Assembly (NCBI GenBank): GCA_034096865.1 | Contig: JAWQFJ010002818.1 | Coordinates: 1-64,000, forward strand | Reading direction: 5' to 3' | Source: Theodoxus fluviatilis | Lineage: Eukaryota > Mollusca > Gastropoda > Cycloneritida > Neritidae | DNA: 64,000 nt | In this document: positions 44,234 through 57,800 of the stretch, one piece after another | Layout of the letters: the number at the start of each line of letters is the position of its first letter | Numbering within the stretch: position 1 is the stretch's first letter | The notes under the pieces: generated by a model | Seen by the model: only the letters and a program-made list of their open reading frames with translations | The model's database searches: none | What the model was told of the DNA's origin: nothing | Made by a program: the position numbers and the translations under genes

Positions 44234-45407
44234 GAGTATTTATAGCGCTTTCCGTGCACAAAGCGCTTTACAAAGTTTAAAAAGAACATAGCCACACAAG
44301 CAAACTGCAAACAGCTGTAGCAACAAAAGGCAGAATAAAGCCGCAAACAGACATCAATTGTACAAACATACATGCAAAAACTGAAAAAGCAACAGAAACA
44401 TAGAAACTTAAGCACACAAGTAAATAAGGCAAAGCAACACACAGATATCAACCATGCAAGCAAGCAAGCAAACTATAGCAACAAAAAAGCCAGAAACAAA
44501 CAGATTAATGCAAGCATAGAAGCAAACAACCATAGCAACATAGAAAAAAAACACAAAAACATACAAACAAGCAAACAGACTAAAGTAATACATACTGACA
44601 AGCAAGACTAGACAGGAGGCACACACCTGATCAAACAGTGTGAAAATTACTGGTGCAGAGGTTTTTCAATGTTGTGTGAAAAAGAGGGTTTTGAGGTTAG
44701 ATTTAAAGGAATCGAGATCTTCGCAATGTCGGACTGAGCGGGGGAGAGAGTTCCATGCGACGGCAGCAGAGAGATAAAAAGCTCTTCCGCCGTGCTGATC
44801 ACGAGTGTAGGGTTTGATATAAAAAAATTCTAGTATCAGCGGATGAGCGGAGTTTTCTTGTGGGGTTATTCCAGTTATTCATGATTTATGACAATCACAG
44901 ATAAATTAGGTATACATATTTTTGCATCCAAATTAAGATGACATGCAAGAAAGATAGCTTGTTGAATGTTTGCATTAAAAATGAATGTAAAATACAATAG
45001 GACCAGTCAGAAAACTAACTTTTTTTTGCTTCTTTTGGATAATAGTTTCAATTATGTCATGCTGTAAGTTTTTTCCTACGAAAGTGCCAATTACCACTAG
45101 AGATATTTGTAAGTGTTACAGATGCACTTATGTCTTCTTGTATAATATAGTCCCCTGTTTACAACCATTGGTGATCATAAAGAAGTTGATCATTGTAGTT
45201 TGGTAGAGGGGAAAAATTAGGCATACATAATTTTTCAGTGATTGTGTCTTAACTCATTAATATCTTATTCTGAAACAATGAAAATTAGTCTGAATATTCC
45301 TTGTAGTGTTTTTATTGTTTGCAAAATTCCCAAACATAGCATTAATATTTGCTGAGCAATCAATTTTTATCTCATACCCCGTTTTTTCTACACCATATGC
45401 CCTCTTA
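44067..45407. mobile_element. Inverted-repeat-bounded element, about 1.34 kb
   Basis: The left end reads TAAGAGGGCACATGGCATAG then AAAAAACCGGGGTATTAG. The right end (45371-45407) is its reverse complement with about five differences. The outermost TA at each end would suit a TA target duplication of Tc1/mariner type. No transposase was recognised, so it is a MITE-like or deleted copy, or an unclassified inverted repeat. The interior holds a SINE-like stretch. Confidence 0.6.
44188..44870 (-). mobile_element. SINE-like dispersed repeat with (ATT)n tail
   Basis: On the minus strand it ends in AAAGCGCTTTGTGCACGG, AAAGCGCTATAAATACTC, then (ATT)n (plus strand AAT at 44193-44232). The GCGCTTT...AAGCGC end followed by a short microsatellite is common in dispersed repeats of marine invertebrates. 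The 5' boundary is uncertain. Confidence 0.5.
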
Positions 45408-45471
45408 CAGGTCACACTGGACTTCCTGAAGGATACACTCAAGATGAATAATATTTTCAAGACCAAATTGC

Positions 45472-45792
45472 ATGCCCACAATTAAATTCACTCTCCATCA
45501 GCAAAGATGGCCTTTTGTCATTTGGTCAAGATGTACATGTGTTGCCAATGAGTGGCATATTGCTGAAGATGGACAGCAGAAACTTGCAGAAGCCTACAAA
45601 AAGGAAGATACCTTGGAAAGAAGCCAGTCTACTCCGACTACACCACAAAGTCACATTCCGCATGCACAACCAAGACAGGTGGCTGCCATAATCAATTTTA
45701 TTTCAAAGGTCATGTTACAAACAATTCCAGAATTTTCATTTGACATGATATCCCCAATACGAATAATTCCAAACACCACCAGCCAGCATTAA
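45472..45792 (+). other. Unidentified 106-codon frame
   Basis: Contains NEWHIAEDGQQKLAEAYKKE and PTTPQSHIPHAQPRQVAAII. It follows the right-hand direct repeat. No domain was recognised. A further open stretch at 45898-46155 contains RAAERCGRPPSMESSQSPG. These could be exons of an unknown gene or transposon relics. Confidence 0.25.
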
Positions 45793-46249
45793 TTACAAAG
45801 GACAACGCTGTTGCACAAGATGCCGTGTGGAATTTTATCCATGAGAGTAACTCCTTGAGCTCCAGGCTTGACCACAAGGAAAAGGTTCTAGCTCAAAGTG
45901 GAGACACGTTGCGGAGAAGAATCTACGTTGGCACACTACTTCCGTGCACACAGACTGCCGAGTCATGGCCCAGTGGGTGGAGGTGGAGATGCGGGCTCAG
46001 TCATACTGAGCACGCCTGCTGCCCGAAATAACACCTGCAGAGCTGCAGAGCGATGTGGCAGACCGCCATCCATGGAGTCCTCACAATCACCAGGGACCCA
46101 GGACTACTGCAGCAGTGCTGTCACTGGCAGCCGCGGTGGCTGGAGGCAGACGTGACAAGTACTCATGCATAAGAGCTCCAATCCAGTTTTTACTTAACGG
46201 ACACAGAGAAACCTCCCCCTGACTCACTCCAAACTGGCAACCACAGCAA

Positions 46250-46640
46250 TACAACCGCTGGTACTAGTGGTAGGCAGCCACTGCAAGACAACTGCTGGTA
46301 CTAGTGGTAGGCAGCCACTGCAATACAACTGCTGGTACTAGTGGTAGGCAGCCACTGCAAGACAACTGCTGGTAGGCAGCCACTGCAAGACAACTGCTGG
46401 TAGGCAGCCACTGCATGCAACCGCTGGTAGGCAGCCACTGCAATGCAACCGCTGATAGGCAGCCACTGCATGCAACCGCTGGTACTAGTGGTAGGCAGCC
46501 ACTGCATGCAACCGCTGGTAGGCAGCCACTGCAATGCAACCGCTGATAGGCAGCCACTGCAATGCAACCGCTGGTAGGCAGCCACTGCATGCAACCGCTG
46601 CTAGGCAGCCACTGCAATGCAACCGCTGGTAGGCAGCAAC
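46250..46640. repeat. About 27/36-base minisatellite
   Basis: Units contain GGTAGGCAGCCACTGCAATG and CAACCGCTG, with or without a TACTAGTGG insert, in about 13 copies. It ends about 40 bases before the second LINE copy. Confidence 0.93.
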
Positions 46641-46714
46641 AACAATGACTATGCATGGAAGTCTGCACGTCTGCAATACAACCACTGTCAGTTTCATTAG
46701 CCTGAGCAGTGAAA

Positions 46715-47296
46715 AACTACAAACCAGAGACACTGTCCAGGATAGCACAAACAACAGCAGCATTGGCAAAGTTGAAGCCAATATGGCGTGACAGAAATAT
46801 CACTCTCGCGTCGAAGATCAGGCTCATGCGCACGCTGGCCATCTCCGTATTCTTGTATGCATGCGAGTCCTGGACACTTACATCTGAACTACAGAGACGG
46901 ATACAAACCCTGGAAATGAGATGCTACCGCAAGATTCTGAACCTCATATAAAGACCATGTCACGAATGAGGAAGTCAGCAACAGGATCAGGAGAGCAATT
47001 GGACAGTACGAAGACCTGCTCTCAATCGTGAAAAGCAGAAAGCTGAAGTGGTACGATCATGTGTCAAGAGGCAGTGGGCTGGCTAAGACCATCCTGCAAG
47101 GTACCGTACCAGGTGGGAGAAGGAGAGACAGGCAGAGAAAGAGGTGGGAAGACAACATCAAAGAGTGGACAGGCTTGACCTTTGCTGACTCACAGCGAGC
47201 CACAGAGGATAGAGATCGATGGAGGAAGATTGTCCGAAAGTCATCAGTGGTGCCTCAACAACCCATCTCAGGATTAAGAGACTGAACTGAACTGAA
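46715..47296 (+). mobile_element. Second, shorter LINE relic
   Basis: The same LINE family as the 373-1656 copy, now on the plus strand and more strongly 5'-truncated. Recognisable are SRIAQTTAALAKLKPIWRDR, ISVFLYACESWTLTSELQRR, KLKWYDHVSRGSGLAKTI and RQRKRWEDNIKEWTG. It lacks the reverse-transcriptase catalytic box. It ends in (CTGAA)n-type tail sequence at about 47281-47297. It has the same frame break as the other copy at CTGAACCTCATATAAAG. No clear target duplication was seen. Confidence 0.9.
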
Positions 47297-47299
47297 CTT

Positions 47300-47589
47300 C
47301 AGTTGAGTGTTGAAAGACTACAATTGGTGTACAGAGTGCATTAAAGCCGGAAGCAAGTGGAACACGTTCACTGGTAGAGAGCGACAGGCAGAGAGTGTGT
47401 GTACGTCCAGTTTGCAGGTCTGCTTTGCCACCACAACAACGGAAACGCAAGGCCCACCCACACTGCAGAGGCAAAGCAAATGGCTCAATGCATCTACACT
47501 TATCAAGACGTAAAAACCTGAGTTAAGAGGGGAGTTTTTTTCTCATCACATCCTTGCCAGACCTTTGACAGGGGCTGAACCTGAAACCT
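47300..47589. other. Unique spacer
   Basis: No gene or repeat was recognised. Confidence 0.4.
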
Positions 47590-47948
47590 CCCGGATGTCA
47601 CAGTGTTGACACTGCCAAGTGCCGGCAGACCCAGACGTCACAGTGTTGACACTGCCAAGTGCCAGCAGACCCAGACGTCACAGTGTTGACACTGCCAAGT
47701 GCCAGCAGACCCAGACGTCACAGTGTTGACACTGCCAAGTGCCAGCAGACCCAGTCGTCACAGTGTTGACACTGCCAAGTGCCAGCAGACCCAGACGTCA
47801 CAGTGTTGACACTGCCAAGTGCCAGCAGACCCAGACGTCACAGTGTTGACACTGCCAAGTGCCAGCAGATCTAGATGTCACAGTGTTGACACTGCCAAAT
47901 GCTGGCAGACCCAGACATCAGTGTTGACACTGCCTGCTGCCAGCAGAT
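47590..47948. repeat. 40-base minisatellite, 9 copies
   Basis: The unit reads GTCACAGTGTTGACACTGCC then AAGTGCCAGCAGACCCAGAC. Unit starts are at 47597, 47637, 47677 and so on. Five of the nine carry GACGTCA, close to a cAMP-response element. GTGTTGACAC is itself a near-palindrome. Confidence 0.96.
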
Positions 47949-48776
47949 GTCACAAAGTAGTCAATCCAAACCGTGCGTCTTGACCAAGGCTGGCAGGCTT
48001 TTGACAGGCACAGGACTGCTTTGAGCACTGCAACGTGGTCTGGCAGTACACTTGCAATTCTTGCCGAGTCAGTCAACCACAGTGGTAGGAAAAGCTGCTT
48101 CCTCATCACTGAGTGACACCAGGCATGTGACAACTAAGCATCAGCCCTGCAAAGTGCAAATCTATGTCCTGCAGTAAGTCTACAGAGGTGCCCCTCCCCA
48201 AATATCACGTGTGATGTATTCTGATAACATCCACTCTAACAACAAAAGGCTTATGCTGGAAGTTTTGGGAGTATTTCAACAAAGGAGCAAACACAACTCA
48301 GAAAAAACAGAAAGAAAAGTGGTTTATGGGTATACCAGTCAATCCTTAGAAATCAACAGCAGAACCAAACAAGCTGAAAGAAAAGCAGTCGCTATCAGTA
48401 TGATAGAGCAAGAACCATAGCATGCATCAACATTTTGACCCACATCCATATATCAAGGTAGGAAGAGATGCTAGAAGAAAATCCAATATATGAACTTAAA
48501 TATGTACAGCAAGAAAGCAAGAACAGCTCATTACACATCTTGGTCATCCCTTTTTCTCATGAGACAAAAGTGGACATCAAGGGGAAAACATTGCAAGACA
48601 AAACGAAGAAAGATCACATTGATGGTGCTACAGATTGATTCAGGATGAGTTCAGCAATTTGCAGACTGTCCTCGTGTCTATGTAGTCCTCATTCCGCACA
48701 TCTCAGTACCTGTGCAAGACCAGAGAGGATCTTGAGGCTTGTGACTGGTGGCGGCTACCAGGCACCCTGGTGCAGG

Positions 48777-48862
48777 GGCCAAAGATAGCCGAGCTACACA
48801 GCGCCGGCTATGCCACTGGGCCAAAGATAGCCAAGCTACACAGCGCCGGCTATGGCCAGAGA
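48777..48862. repeat. 42-base tandem duplication
   Basis: CCAAAGATAGCC, then AGCTACACAGCGCCGGCTAT, occurs at 48779 and 48821. Confidence 0.9.
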
Positions 48863-49475
48863 ACTGGACCCAACTCATGGGCGTGATCAAATTGGAAATG
48901 CCATCGGCATCACCAGCCGTTTACAACTACACTGGTGACAAAATAAAATAAACAGAGAGAGAAAAAAGAGAAGAAAATCAACTCTGGTCAGTGTCAAATC
49001 CAGTCTAGTGTGGGATCATTTTCCACTCCTTTCCAAACGACACTGAGGATTTGAATCACATACATTCCATCAAAACCATCATGGGTGAATGTATGTACAC
49101 GTAGCCAGCATTGCTCCATCACTGCGAATTCACAAGGAAGAAGCAACTGACTACAGAAAGAAAAGTCATAACTCAAAAGTGTTTCAAACATGTGGACCCC
49201 AATGACACACCTGCAACACCCGTGGCAAAACAGGAAAACCAATCAGTCAAGTTGTTTCAGCCCCAGTACAGGTGGAGTTGGTTAGCAGCAGGAAGGAATG
49301 GCCATTTTGAATGAGCAAGGACCAGCCCTTCCAACAATGTTTACATCCCACCTCCATTTCCACCCACAGCCATTTTCATAACGTGACTGTCAATAAGTAT
49401 GTCATCTAAGTATACACAACCAAGGAGCCTGACTTTCATTTGGAAACAAAAATGCAAAATCCACTTCTTGTGCTT

Positions 49476-49597
49476 CATAACACTCCATGTAATTGCTTTA
49501 CAAATGCACAATATCATGGGATAAAACTGAGTTTATCATAACACTCCATGTAATTGCTTTACAAATGCACAATATCATGGGATAAAACTGAGTTTAT
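49476..49597. repeat. 61-base tandem duplication
   Basis: CATAACACTCCATGTAATTG begins at 49476 and 49537, and the copies are essentially identical. Confidence 0.93.
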
Positions 49598-50555
49598 CAT
49601 TATCTTTTTAATCTGACTCCATTCCAATTCTAACATACAATGATTTTTCAGCATTCCACCGTGACTGGAAAACCCAGATGTCTCAAGATACAGCAAACTG
49701 CTTCATTGCTCGCAGGAAAACGCAAGCTGATTGACACATGCATTTTACATGGCAATAATTTACTTGGGAAAGCAGCAATGTGAAAAGTGCACCTCACACA
49801 ACACTCCCTAGCCAGGGAGCCACATCGCCAGTGCTTTCAACGCTCATTTCTCTCCAAAAGATAAAAAGAAGAAAGATAATGGTATTCTACTTTCTCTAAA
49901 ACTCAGTCACTTTTGACTTATTGTTCTGCTTTGAAGAGTAGGCACAAATGACACCTTCCCACACATCGCAATGTTTCTCCCTTCCAGTTCTCGCTGTGTG
50001 TAGCCCAGCACAAAATCGGTTTTGTTGGAGCTGTGCACTGGTTATATTCTGTCCTTCCTTGCTGACAATGCTCCAAAGATCCCCATACACTGGTTATCTC
50101 CTGTCCTTCTGTGGTGACGGTACAGCACTGCTAGAAAGATCCCCTCTCTCTGTGTGTGCTTGGGCAGGCAGCACAGTGCACCACAACACCTGTACCCAGG
50201 GTTTGGAAAAGTTTAGAACAGCTTTGCTGGTGGTCACACATCACCAACTCGTCTCCAAGAGGAATGGTGGATGCAGCGTTCAAAACCCTTCAAGGAAAGG
50301 AGAGGAATTTCATGACATGAGACAGGGACCTGGGACCCAAGTCCCCGGCTGCCGGGAGTGTGGTGGATGGACAGTGCAGATGTGCAGGGACTCCGCCCTG
50401 ACTGGGCTGCGCTAGTGGAGGGAGTGAGGACCCATGGACAGTGAAACAAGAATGTGCAGTCTGAGAGTGGAGGGGAGGAACAGTGCAAGAGACCGACATG
50501 CCCACGATAGGCGGCGCTAGAGAGGGGCATGGGAGGCTTGCTCAACCAAGGCGCT

Positions 50556-50700
50556 GCACAGTGGAGGTACTGCACAGAATGTATACAGCACAATTGAGGT
50601 ACTGCACAGTACGTATACTGCAGTGAAGGTACTGCACAGTACGTATACTGCCCAGTGGATGTACTGCACAGAATGTATACTGCAAAGCTGATGTACTGTG
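50556..50700. repeat. About 33-base tandem repeat, 4 copies
   Basis: Copies share GTACTGCACAGTACGTATAC or GTACTGCACAGAATGTATAC followed by TGC and a variable bridge. Short CAGCCGCCACGCTGCA repeats follow at 50748-50805. Confidence 0.85.
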
Positions 50701-50946
50701 GAGGCACAGCGATGTTCCGCACACTCTGCACTGTAGAGGACCAGCACAGCCGCCACGCTGCACAGCCGCCACGCTGCACAGCCGCCACCGCCACGCTGCA
50801 CAGCCGGGGGAGAGGGTCCTCCCTGGAGAAGGCAGGCAGTCCTAGGTGTAGCGATCCTGCAACACAGCAGTTCAGGTCAGGCCCCTGGTAACAAGTGCAG
50901 CCTGCACTGGCAGCACACGGGCTAGATGCCTGTCCACCCTCACAGT

Positions 50947-53900
50947 GACACCACCCACCCTGAATGCCAAGACACCCACCCTGAATGCCAAGACACCCAG
51001 CCTGAATGCCAAGACACCCAGCCTGAATGTAAAGACACCCACCCTGAATGCCAAGACACCCAGCCTGAATGCCAAGACACCCAGCCTGAATGCCAAGACA
51101 CCCACCCTGAATGCCAAGACACCCACCCTGAATGCCAAGACACCCACCCTGAATGCCAAGACACCCACCCTGAATGCCAAAACACTCAACCTGAATGCCA
51201 AGACATCCACCCTGAATGCCAAGACACCCACCCTGAATGCCAAGACACCCACCCTGAATGCCAAGACACCCACCCTGAATGCCAAGACACCCACTACATA
51301 TGCCAGGACATCCACCCTGAATGCCAAGACACCCACCATGAACGCCAAAACACCCACCCTGAATGCCAAGACACCCACCCTATATGCCAGGGCATCCACC
51401 CTGAATGCCAAGACACCCAGCCTGAATGCCAAGACACCCAGCCTGAATGCCAAGACACCCAGCCTGAATGCCAAGACACCCAGCCTGAATGCCAAGACAC
51501 CCACCCTGAATGCCAAGACACCCACCCTGAATGCCAAGACACCCACCCTGAATGCCAAGACACCCAGCCTGAATGCCAAGACACCCAGCCTGAATGCCAA
51601 GACACCCACGCTGAATGCCAAGACACCCACTACATATGCCAGGACATCCACCCTGAATGCCAAGACACCCACCCTGAATGCCAAGACACCCAGCCTGAAT
51701 GCCAAGACATCCACCCTGAATGCCAAGACACCCAGCCTGAATGCCAAGACACCCACCCTGAATGCCAAGACACCCACCCTGAATGCCATAACATCCACCC
51801 TGAATGCCAAGACACCCACCCTGAATGCCAAGACACCCAGCCTGAATGCCAAGACAACCAGCCTGAATGCCAAGACACCCACGCTGAATGCCAAGACACC
51901 CACTACATATGCCAGGACATCCACCCTGAATGCCAAGACACCCACCCTGAATGCCAAGACACCCACCCTGAATGCCAAGACACCCAGCCTGAATGCCAAG
52001 ACACCCAGCCTGAATGCCAAGACACCCAGCCTGAATGCCAAGACACCCACTACATATGCCGGGACATCCACCCTGAACGCCAAGACACCCACTACATATG
52101 CCAGGACATCCACCCTGAATGCTAAGACACCCAGCCTGAATGCCAAGACACCCACCCTGAATGCCAAGACACCCACGCTGAATGCCAAGACACCCACCCT
52201 GAATGCCATAACATCTATCATGAATGCCAAGACACCCACTACATATGCCAGGACATCCACCCTGAATGCCAAGACATCTACCCTGAATGCCAAGACACCC
52301 AGCCTGAATGCCAAGACATCCACCCTGAATGCCAAGACACCCAGCCTGAATGCCAAGACACCCAGCCTGAATGCCAAGACACCCAGCCTGAATGCCAAGA
52401 CACCCAGCCTGAATGCCAAGACACCCAGCCTGAATGCCAAGACACCCAGCCTGAATGCCAAGACATCCACCCTGAATGCCAAGACACCCAGCCTGAATGC
52501 CAAGACATCCACCCTGAATGCCAAGACACCCAGCCTGAATGCCAAGACACCCACGCTGAATGCCATAACACCCACGCTGAATGCCAAGACACCCAGCCTG
52601 AATGCCAAGACACCCACGCTGATTGCCAAGACACCCACCCTGAATGCCAAGACACCCACCCTGAATGCCACATCTATCATGAATGCCAAGAAATCCACCC
52701 TGAATGCCAAGACACCCAGCCTGAATGCCAAGACACCCACCCTGAATGTCAAGACACCCACCCTGAATGCCAAGACATCCACCCTGAATGCCAAGACACT
52801 CACCCTGAATGCCAAGACACCCACGTTGAATGCCAAGACACCCACCCTGTATGTCAAGACACCCAGCCTGAATGCCAAGACACCCACGCTGAATGCCAAG
52901 ACACCCACCCTGAATACCAAGACACCCAGCCTGAATGCCAAGACACCCAGCCTGAATTCCAAGACACCCACCCTGAATGCCAAGACACCCACACTGAATA
53001 CCAAGACACCCAGCCTGAATGCCAAGACACCCACCCTGAATGCCAAGACACCCACCCTGAATGCCAAGACATCCAGCCTGAATGCCAAGACACCCACCCT
53101 GAATGCCAAGACACCCAGCCTGAATGCCAAGACACCCACCCTGAATGCCAAGACATCCACCCTGAATGCCAAGACAACATTACATATGCCAGGACATCCA
53201 CCCTGAATGCCAAGACACCCAGCCTGAATGCCAAGACACCCACCCTGAATGCCAAGACACCCACCCTGAATGCCAAGACACCCACCCTGAATGCCGACAC
53301 CCAGCCTGAATGCCAAGACACCCACCCTGAATGCCAAGACACCCAGCCTGAATGCCAAGACATCCACCCTGAATGCCAAGACACCCAGCCTGAATGCCAA
53401 GACACCCAGCCTGAATGCCAAGACACCCAGCCTGAATGCAAAGACATCCACCCTGAATGTCAAGACATCCACCCTGAATGCCAAGACACCCAGCCTGAAT
53501 GCCAAGACACCCAGCCTGAATGCCAAGACATCCACCCTGAATGCCAAGACACCCACCCTGAATGCCAAGACACCCAGCCTGAATGCCAAGACACCCAGCC
53601 TGAATGCCAAGACACCCAGCCTGAATGCCAAGACACCCAGCCTGAATGCCAAGACACCCACCCTGAATGCCAAGACACCCAGCCTGAATGCCAAGACACC
53701 CAGCCTGAATGCCAAGACACCCAGCCTGAATGCCAAGACATCCACCCTGAATGCCAAGACACCCAGCCTGAATGCCAAGACACCCAGCCTGAATGCCAAG
53801 ACACCCAGCCTGAATGCAAAGACATCCACCCTGAATGCCAAGACACCCAGCCTGAATGCCAAGACACCCACCCTGAATGCCAAGACACCCAGCCTGAATG

Positions 53901-54852
53901 CAAAGACACCCAGCCTGAATGCCAAGACACCCAGCCTGAATGCCAAGACACCCAGCCTGAATGCCAAGACACCCAGCCTGAATGCCAAGACACCCACCCT
54001 GAATGCCAAGACATCCACCCTGAATACCAAGACACCCAGCCTGAATGCCAAGACACCAACCCTGAATGCCAAGACACCCACCCTGAATGCAAAGACACCC
54101 AGCCTGAATGCCAAGACATCCACCCTGAATGCCAAGACACCCACCCTGAATGCAAAGACACCCAGCCTGAATGCCAAGACATCCACCCTGAATGCCAAGA
54201 CACCCAGCCTGAATGCCAAGACACCCAGCCTGAATGCCAAGACATCTACCCTGAATGCCAAGACACCCACCCTGAATGCCAAGACACCCACCCTGAATGC
54301 CAAGACACCCAGCCTGAATGCCAAGACATCCACCCTGAATGCCAAGACACCCAGCCTGAATGCCAAGACACCCAGCCTGAATGCCAAGACACCCAGCCTG
54401 AATGCAAAGACATCCACCCTGAATGCCAAGACACCCAGCCTGAATGCCAGGACACCCACTCTGAATGCCATAACATCTATCATGAATGCCATGACACCAA
54501 CCCTATATGCCAGGACAACCACGCTGAATGCCAAGACACCCACCCTGAATGCCAAAACACCCATCTTGAATGCCATAACACCCATCCTATATGCCAGGAC
54601 ATCCACCCTGAATGCCAAGACACCCACCCTGAATGCCAAGACATCCACCCTGAATGCCAAGACACCCACCCTATATGCCAAGACACCCACCCTGAATGCA
54701 AAGACATCCACCCTGAATGCCAAGACACCCAGCCTGAATGCCAAGACATCCACCCTGAATGCCAAGACACACACCCTGAATGCCAAGACATCCACCCTGA
54801 ACGCCAGAACACCCATCATGAATGCCAGGACATCCACCCTGAATGCCAAGAC
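50947..54852. repeat. 21-base minisatellite, about 186 copies, 3.9 kb
   Basis: The unit reads GACACCCACCCTGAATGCCA plus A. The period is 7 codons and frames are open on both strands, including a frame of 1,325 codons on the minus strand. Common variants change CCCACC to CCCAGC or ATCCACC, or replace the unit core with CCCACTACATATGCCAGG. Each common change alters the amino acid in the frames examined, so there is no sign of selection on a protein. Confidence 0.97.
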
Positions 54853-57800
54853 ACGGATGGGGCTACAAGATGGATGGGGCTACACTGCAAGATGGATGGG
54901 GCTACACTGCAAGATGGATGGGGCTACACTGCAAGATGGATGGGGCTACACTGCAAGATGGATGGGGCTACACTACAAGATGGATGGGGCTACACTGCAA
55001 GATGGATGGGGCTACACTGCAAGATGGATGGGGCTACACTGCAAGATGGATGGGGCTACACTGCAAGACGGATGGGGCTACACTGCAAGATGGATGGGGC
55101 TACACTGCAAGATGGATGGGGCTACACTGCAAGATGGATGGGGCTACACTGCAAGATGGATGGGGCTACACTGCAAGATGGATGGGGCTACACTGCAAGA
55201 TGGATGGGGCTACACTGCAAGATGGATGGGGCTACACTACAAGATGGATGGGGCTACACTGCAAGATGGATGGGGCTACACTGCAAGATGGATGGGGCTA
55301 CACTGCAAGATGGATGGGGCTACACTACAAGATGGATGGGGCTACACTGCAAGACGGATGGGGCTACACTGCAAGATGGATGGGGCTACACTGCAAGATG
55401 GATGGGGCTACACTGCAAGATGGATGGGGCTACACTGCAAGATGGATGGGGCTACACTACAAGATGGATGGGGCTACACTGCAAGATGGATGGGGCTACA
55501 TTGCAAGATGGATGGGGCTACAAGATGGATGGGGCTACACTGCAAGATGGATGGGGCTACACTGCAAGATGGATGGGGCTACACTGCAAGATGGATGGGG
55601 CTACACTGCAAGAGGGATGGGGCTACACTGCAAGATGGATGGGGCTACAGTACAAGATGGATGGGGCTACACTGCAAGATGGATGGGGCTACACTGCAAG
55701 ATGGATGGGGCTACACTGCAAGATGGATGGGGCTACACTGCAAGATGGATGGGGCTACAGTACAAGATGGATGGGGCTACACTGCAAGATGGATGGGGCT
55801 ACACTGCAAGATGGATGGGGCTACACTGCAAGATGGATGGGGCTACAAGATGGATGGGGCTACACTGCAAGATGGATGGGGCTACACTGCAAGATGGATG
55901 GGGCTACATTGCAAGATGGATGGGGCTACAAGATGGATGGGGCTACACTGCAAGATGGATGGGGCTACACTGCAAGATGGATGGGGCTACACTGCAAGAT
56001 GGATGGGGCTACACTGCAAGATGGATGGGGCTACACTGCAAGATGGATGGGGCTACAGTACAAGATGGATGGGGCTACACTGCAAGATGGATGGGGCTAC
56101 ACTGCAAGATGGATGGGGCTACACTGCAAGATGGATGGGGCTACAAGATGGATGGGGCTACACTGCAAGATGGATGGGGCTACACTGCAAGATGGATGGG
56201 GCTACAGTACAAGATGGATGGGGCTACACTGCAAGATGGATGGGGCTACACTGCAAGATGGATGGGGCTACAAGATGGATGGGGCTACACTGCAAGATGG
56301 ATGGGGCTACACTGCAAGATGGATGGGGCTACACCTTTTGGGTATTGTCTTCAAGATGGATGGGGCTACACTGCAAGATGGATGGGGCTACACTGCAAGA
56401 TGGATGGGGCTACACTGCAAGATGGATGGGGCTACAAGATGGATGGGGCTACACTGCAAGATGGATGGGGCTACACTGCAAGATGGATGGGGCTACAGTA
56501 CAAGATGGATGGGGCTACACTGCAAGATGGATGGGGCTACACTGCAAGATGGATGGGGCTACAAGATGGATGGGGCTACATTGCAAGATGGATGGGGCTA
56601 CAAGATGGATGGGGCTACAGTGCAAGATGGATGGGGCTACAAGATGGATGGGGCTACACTACAAGATGGATGGGGCTACACTGCAAGATGGATGGGGCTA
56701 CATTGCAAGATGGATGGGGCTACAGTGCAAGATGGATGGGGCTACAAGATGGATGGGGCTACACTACAAGATGGATGGGGCTACAGTACAAGATGGATGG
56801 GGCTACACTGCAAGATGGATGGGGCTACATTGCAAGATGGATGGGGCTACAGTGCAAGATGGATGGGGCTACAAGATGGATGGGGCTACACTGCAAGATG
56901 GATGGGGCTACACTGCAAGATGGATGGGGCTACACTGCAAGATGGATGGGGCTACACTGCAAGATGGATGGGGCTACACTGCAAGATGGATGGGGCTACA
57001 AGATGGATGGGGCTACAAGATGGATGAGGCTACACTGCAAGATGGATGGGGCTACACTGCAAGATGGATGGGGCTACACTACAAGATGGATGGGGCTACA
57101 CTACAAGATGGATGGGGCTACACTGCAAGATGGATGGGGCTACAAGATGGATGGGGCTACAGTGCAAGATGGATGGGGCTACACTGCAAGATGGATGGGG
57201 CTACACTACAAGATGGATGGGGCTACAGTACAAGATGGATGGGGCTACATTGCAAGATGGATGGGGCTACACTGCAAGATGGATGGGGCTACAGTGCAAG
57301 ATGGATGGGGCTACATTGCAAGATGGATGGGGCTACAGTGCAAGATGGATGGGGCTACACTGCAAGATGGATGGGGCTACACTGCAAGATGGATGGGGCT
57401 ACAGTACAAGATGGATGGGGCTACAAGATGGATGGGGCTACACTACAAGATGGATGGGGCTACAGTACAAGATGGATGGGGCTACACTGCAAGATGGATG
57501 GGGCTACATTGCAAGATGGATGGGGCTACACTGCAAGATGGATGGGGCTACACTGCAAGATGGATGGGGCTACAGTACAAGATGGATGGGGCTACAAGAT
57601 GGATGGGGCTACAGTACAAGATGGATGGGGCTACAGTACAAGATGGATGGGGCTACAGTGCAAGATGGATGGGGCTACAAGATGGATGGGGCTACACTGC
57701 AAGATGGATGGGGCTACACTGCAAGATGGATGGGGCTACACTGCAAGATGGATGGGGCTACACTGCAAGATGGATGGGGCTACAAGATGGATGGGGCTAC

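Larger units (their letters stand above)
47949..50550. other. Mostly unique DNA, no gene supported
   Basis: Several 60- to 155-codon open frames exist (for example 49948-50415 plus and 48211-48420 plus), without recognisable domains. AATAAA words lie near 48941-48951. Confidence 0.4.

Noticed and set aside
49948..50415. 155-codon plus-strand frame
   Set aside because: No domain; the opposite strand is equally open and the sequence includes a short imperfect duplication.
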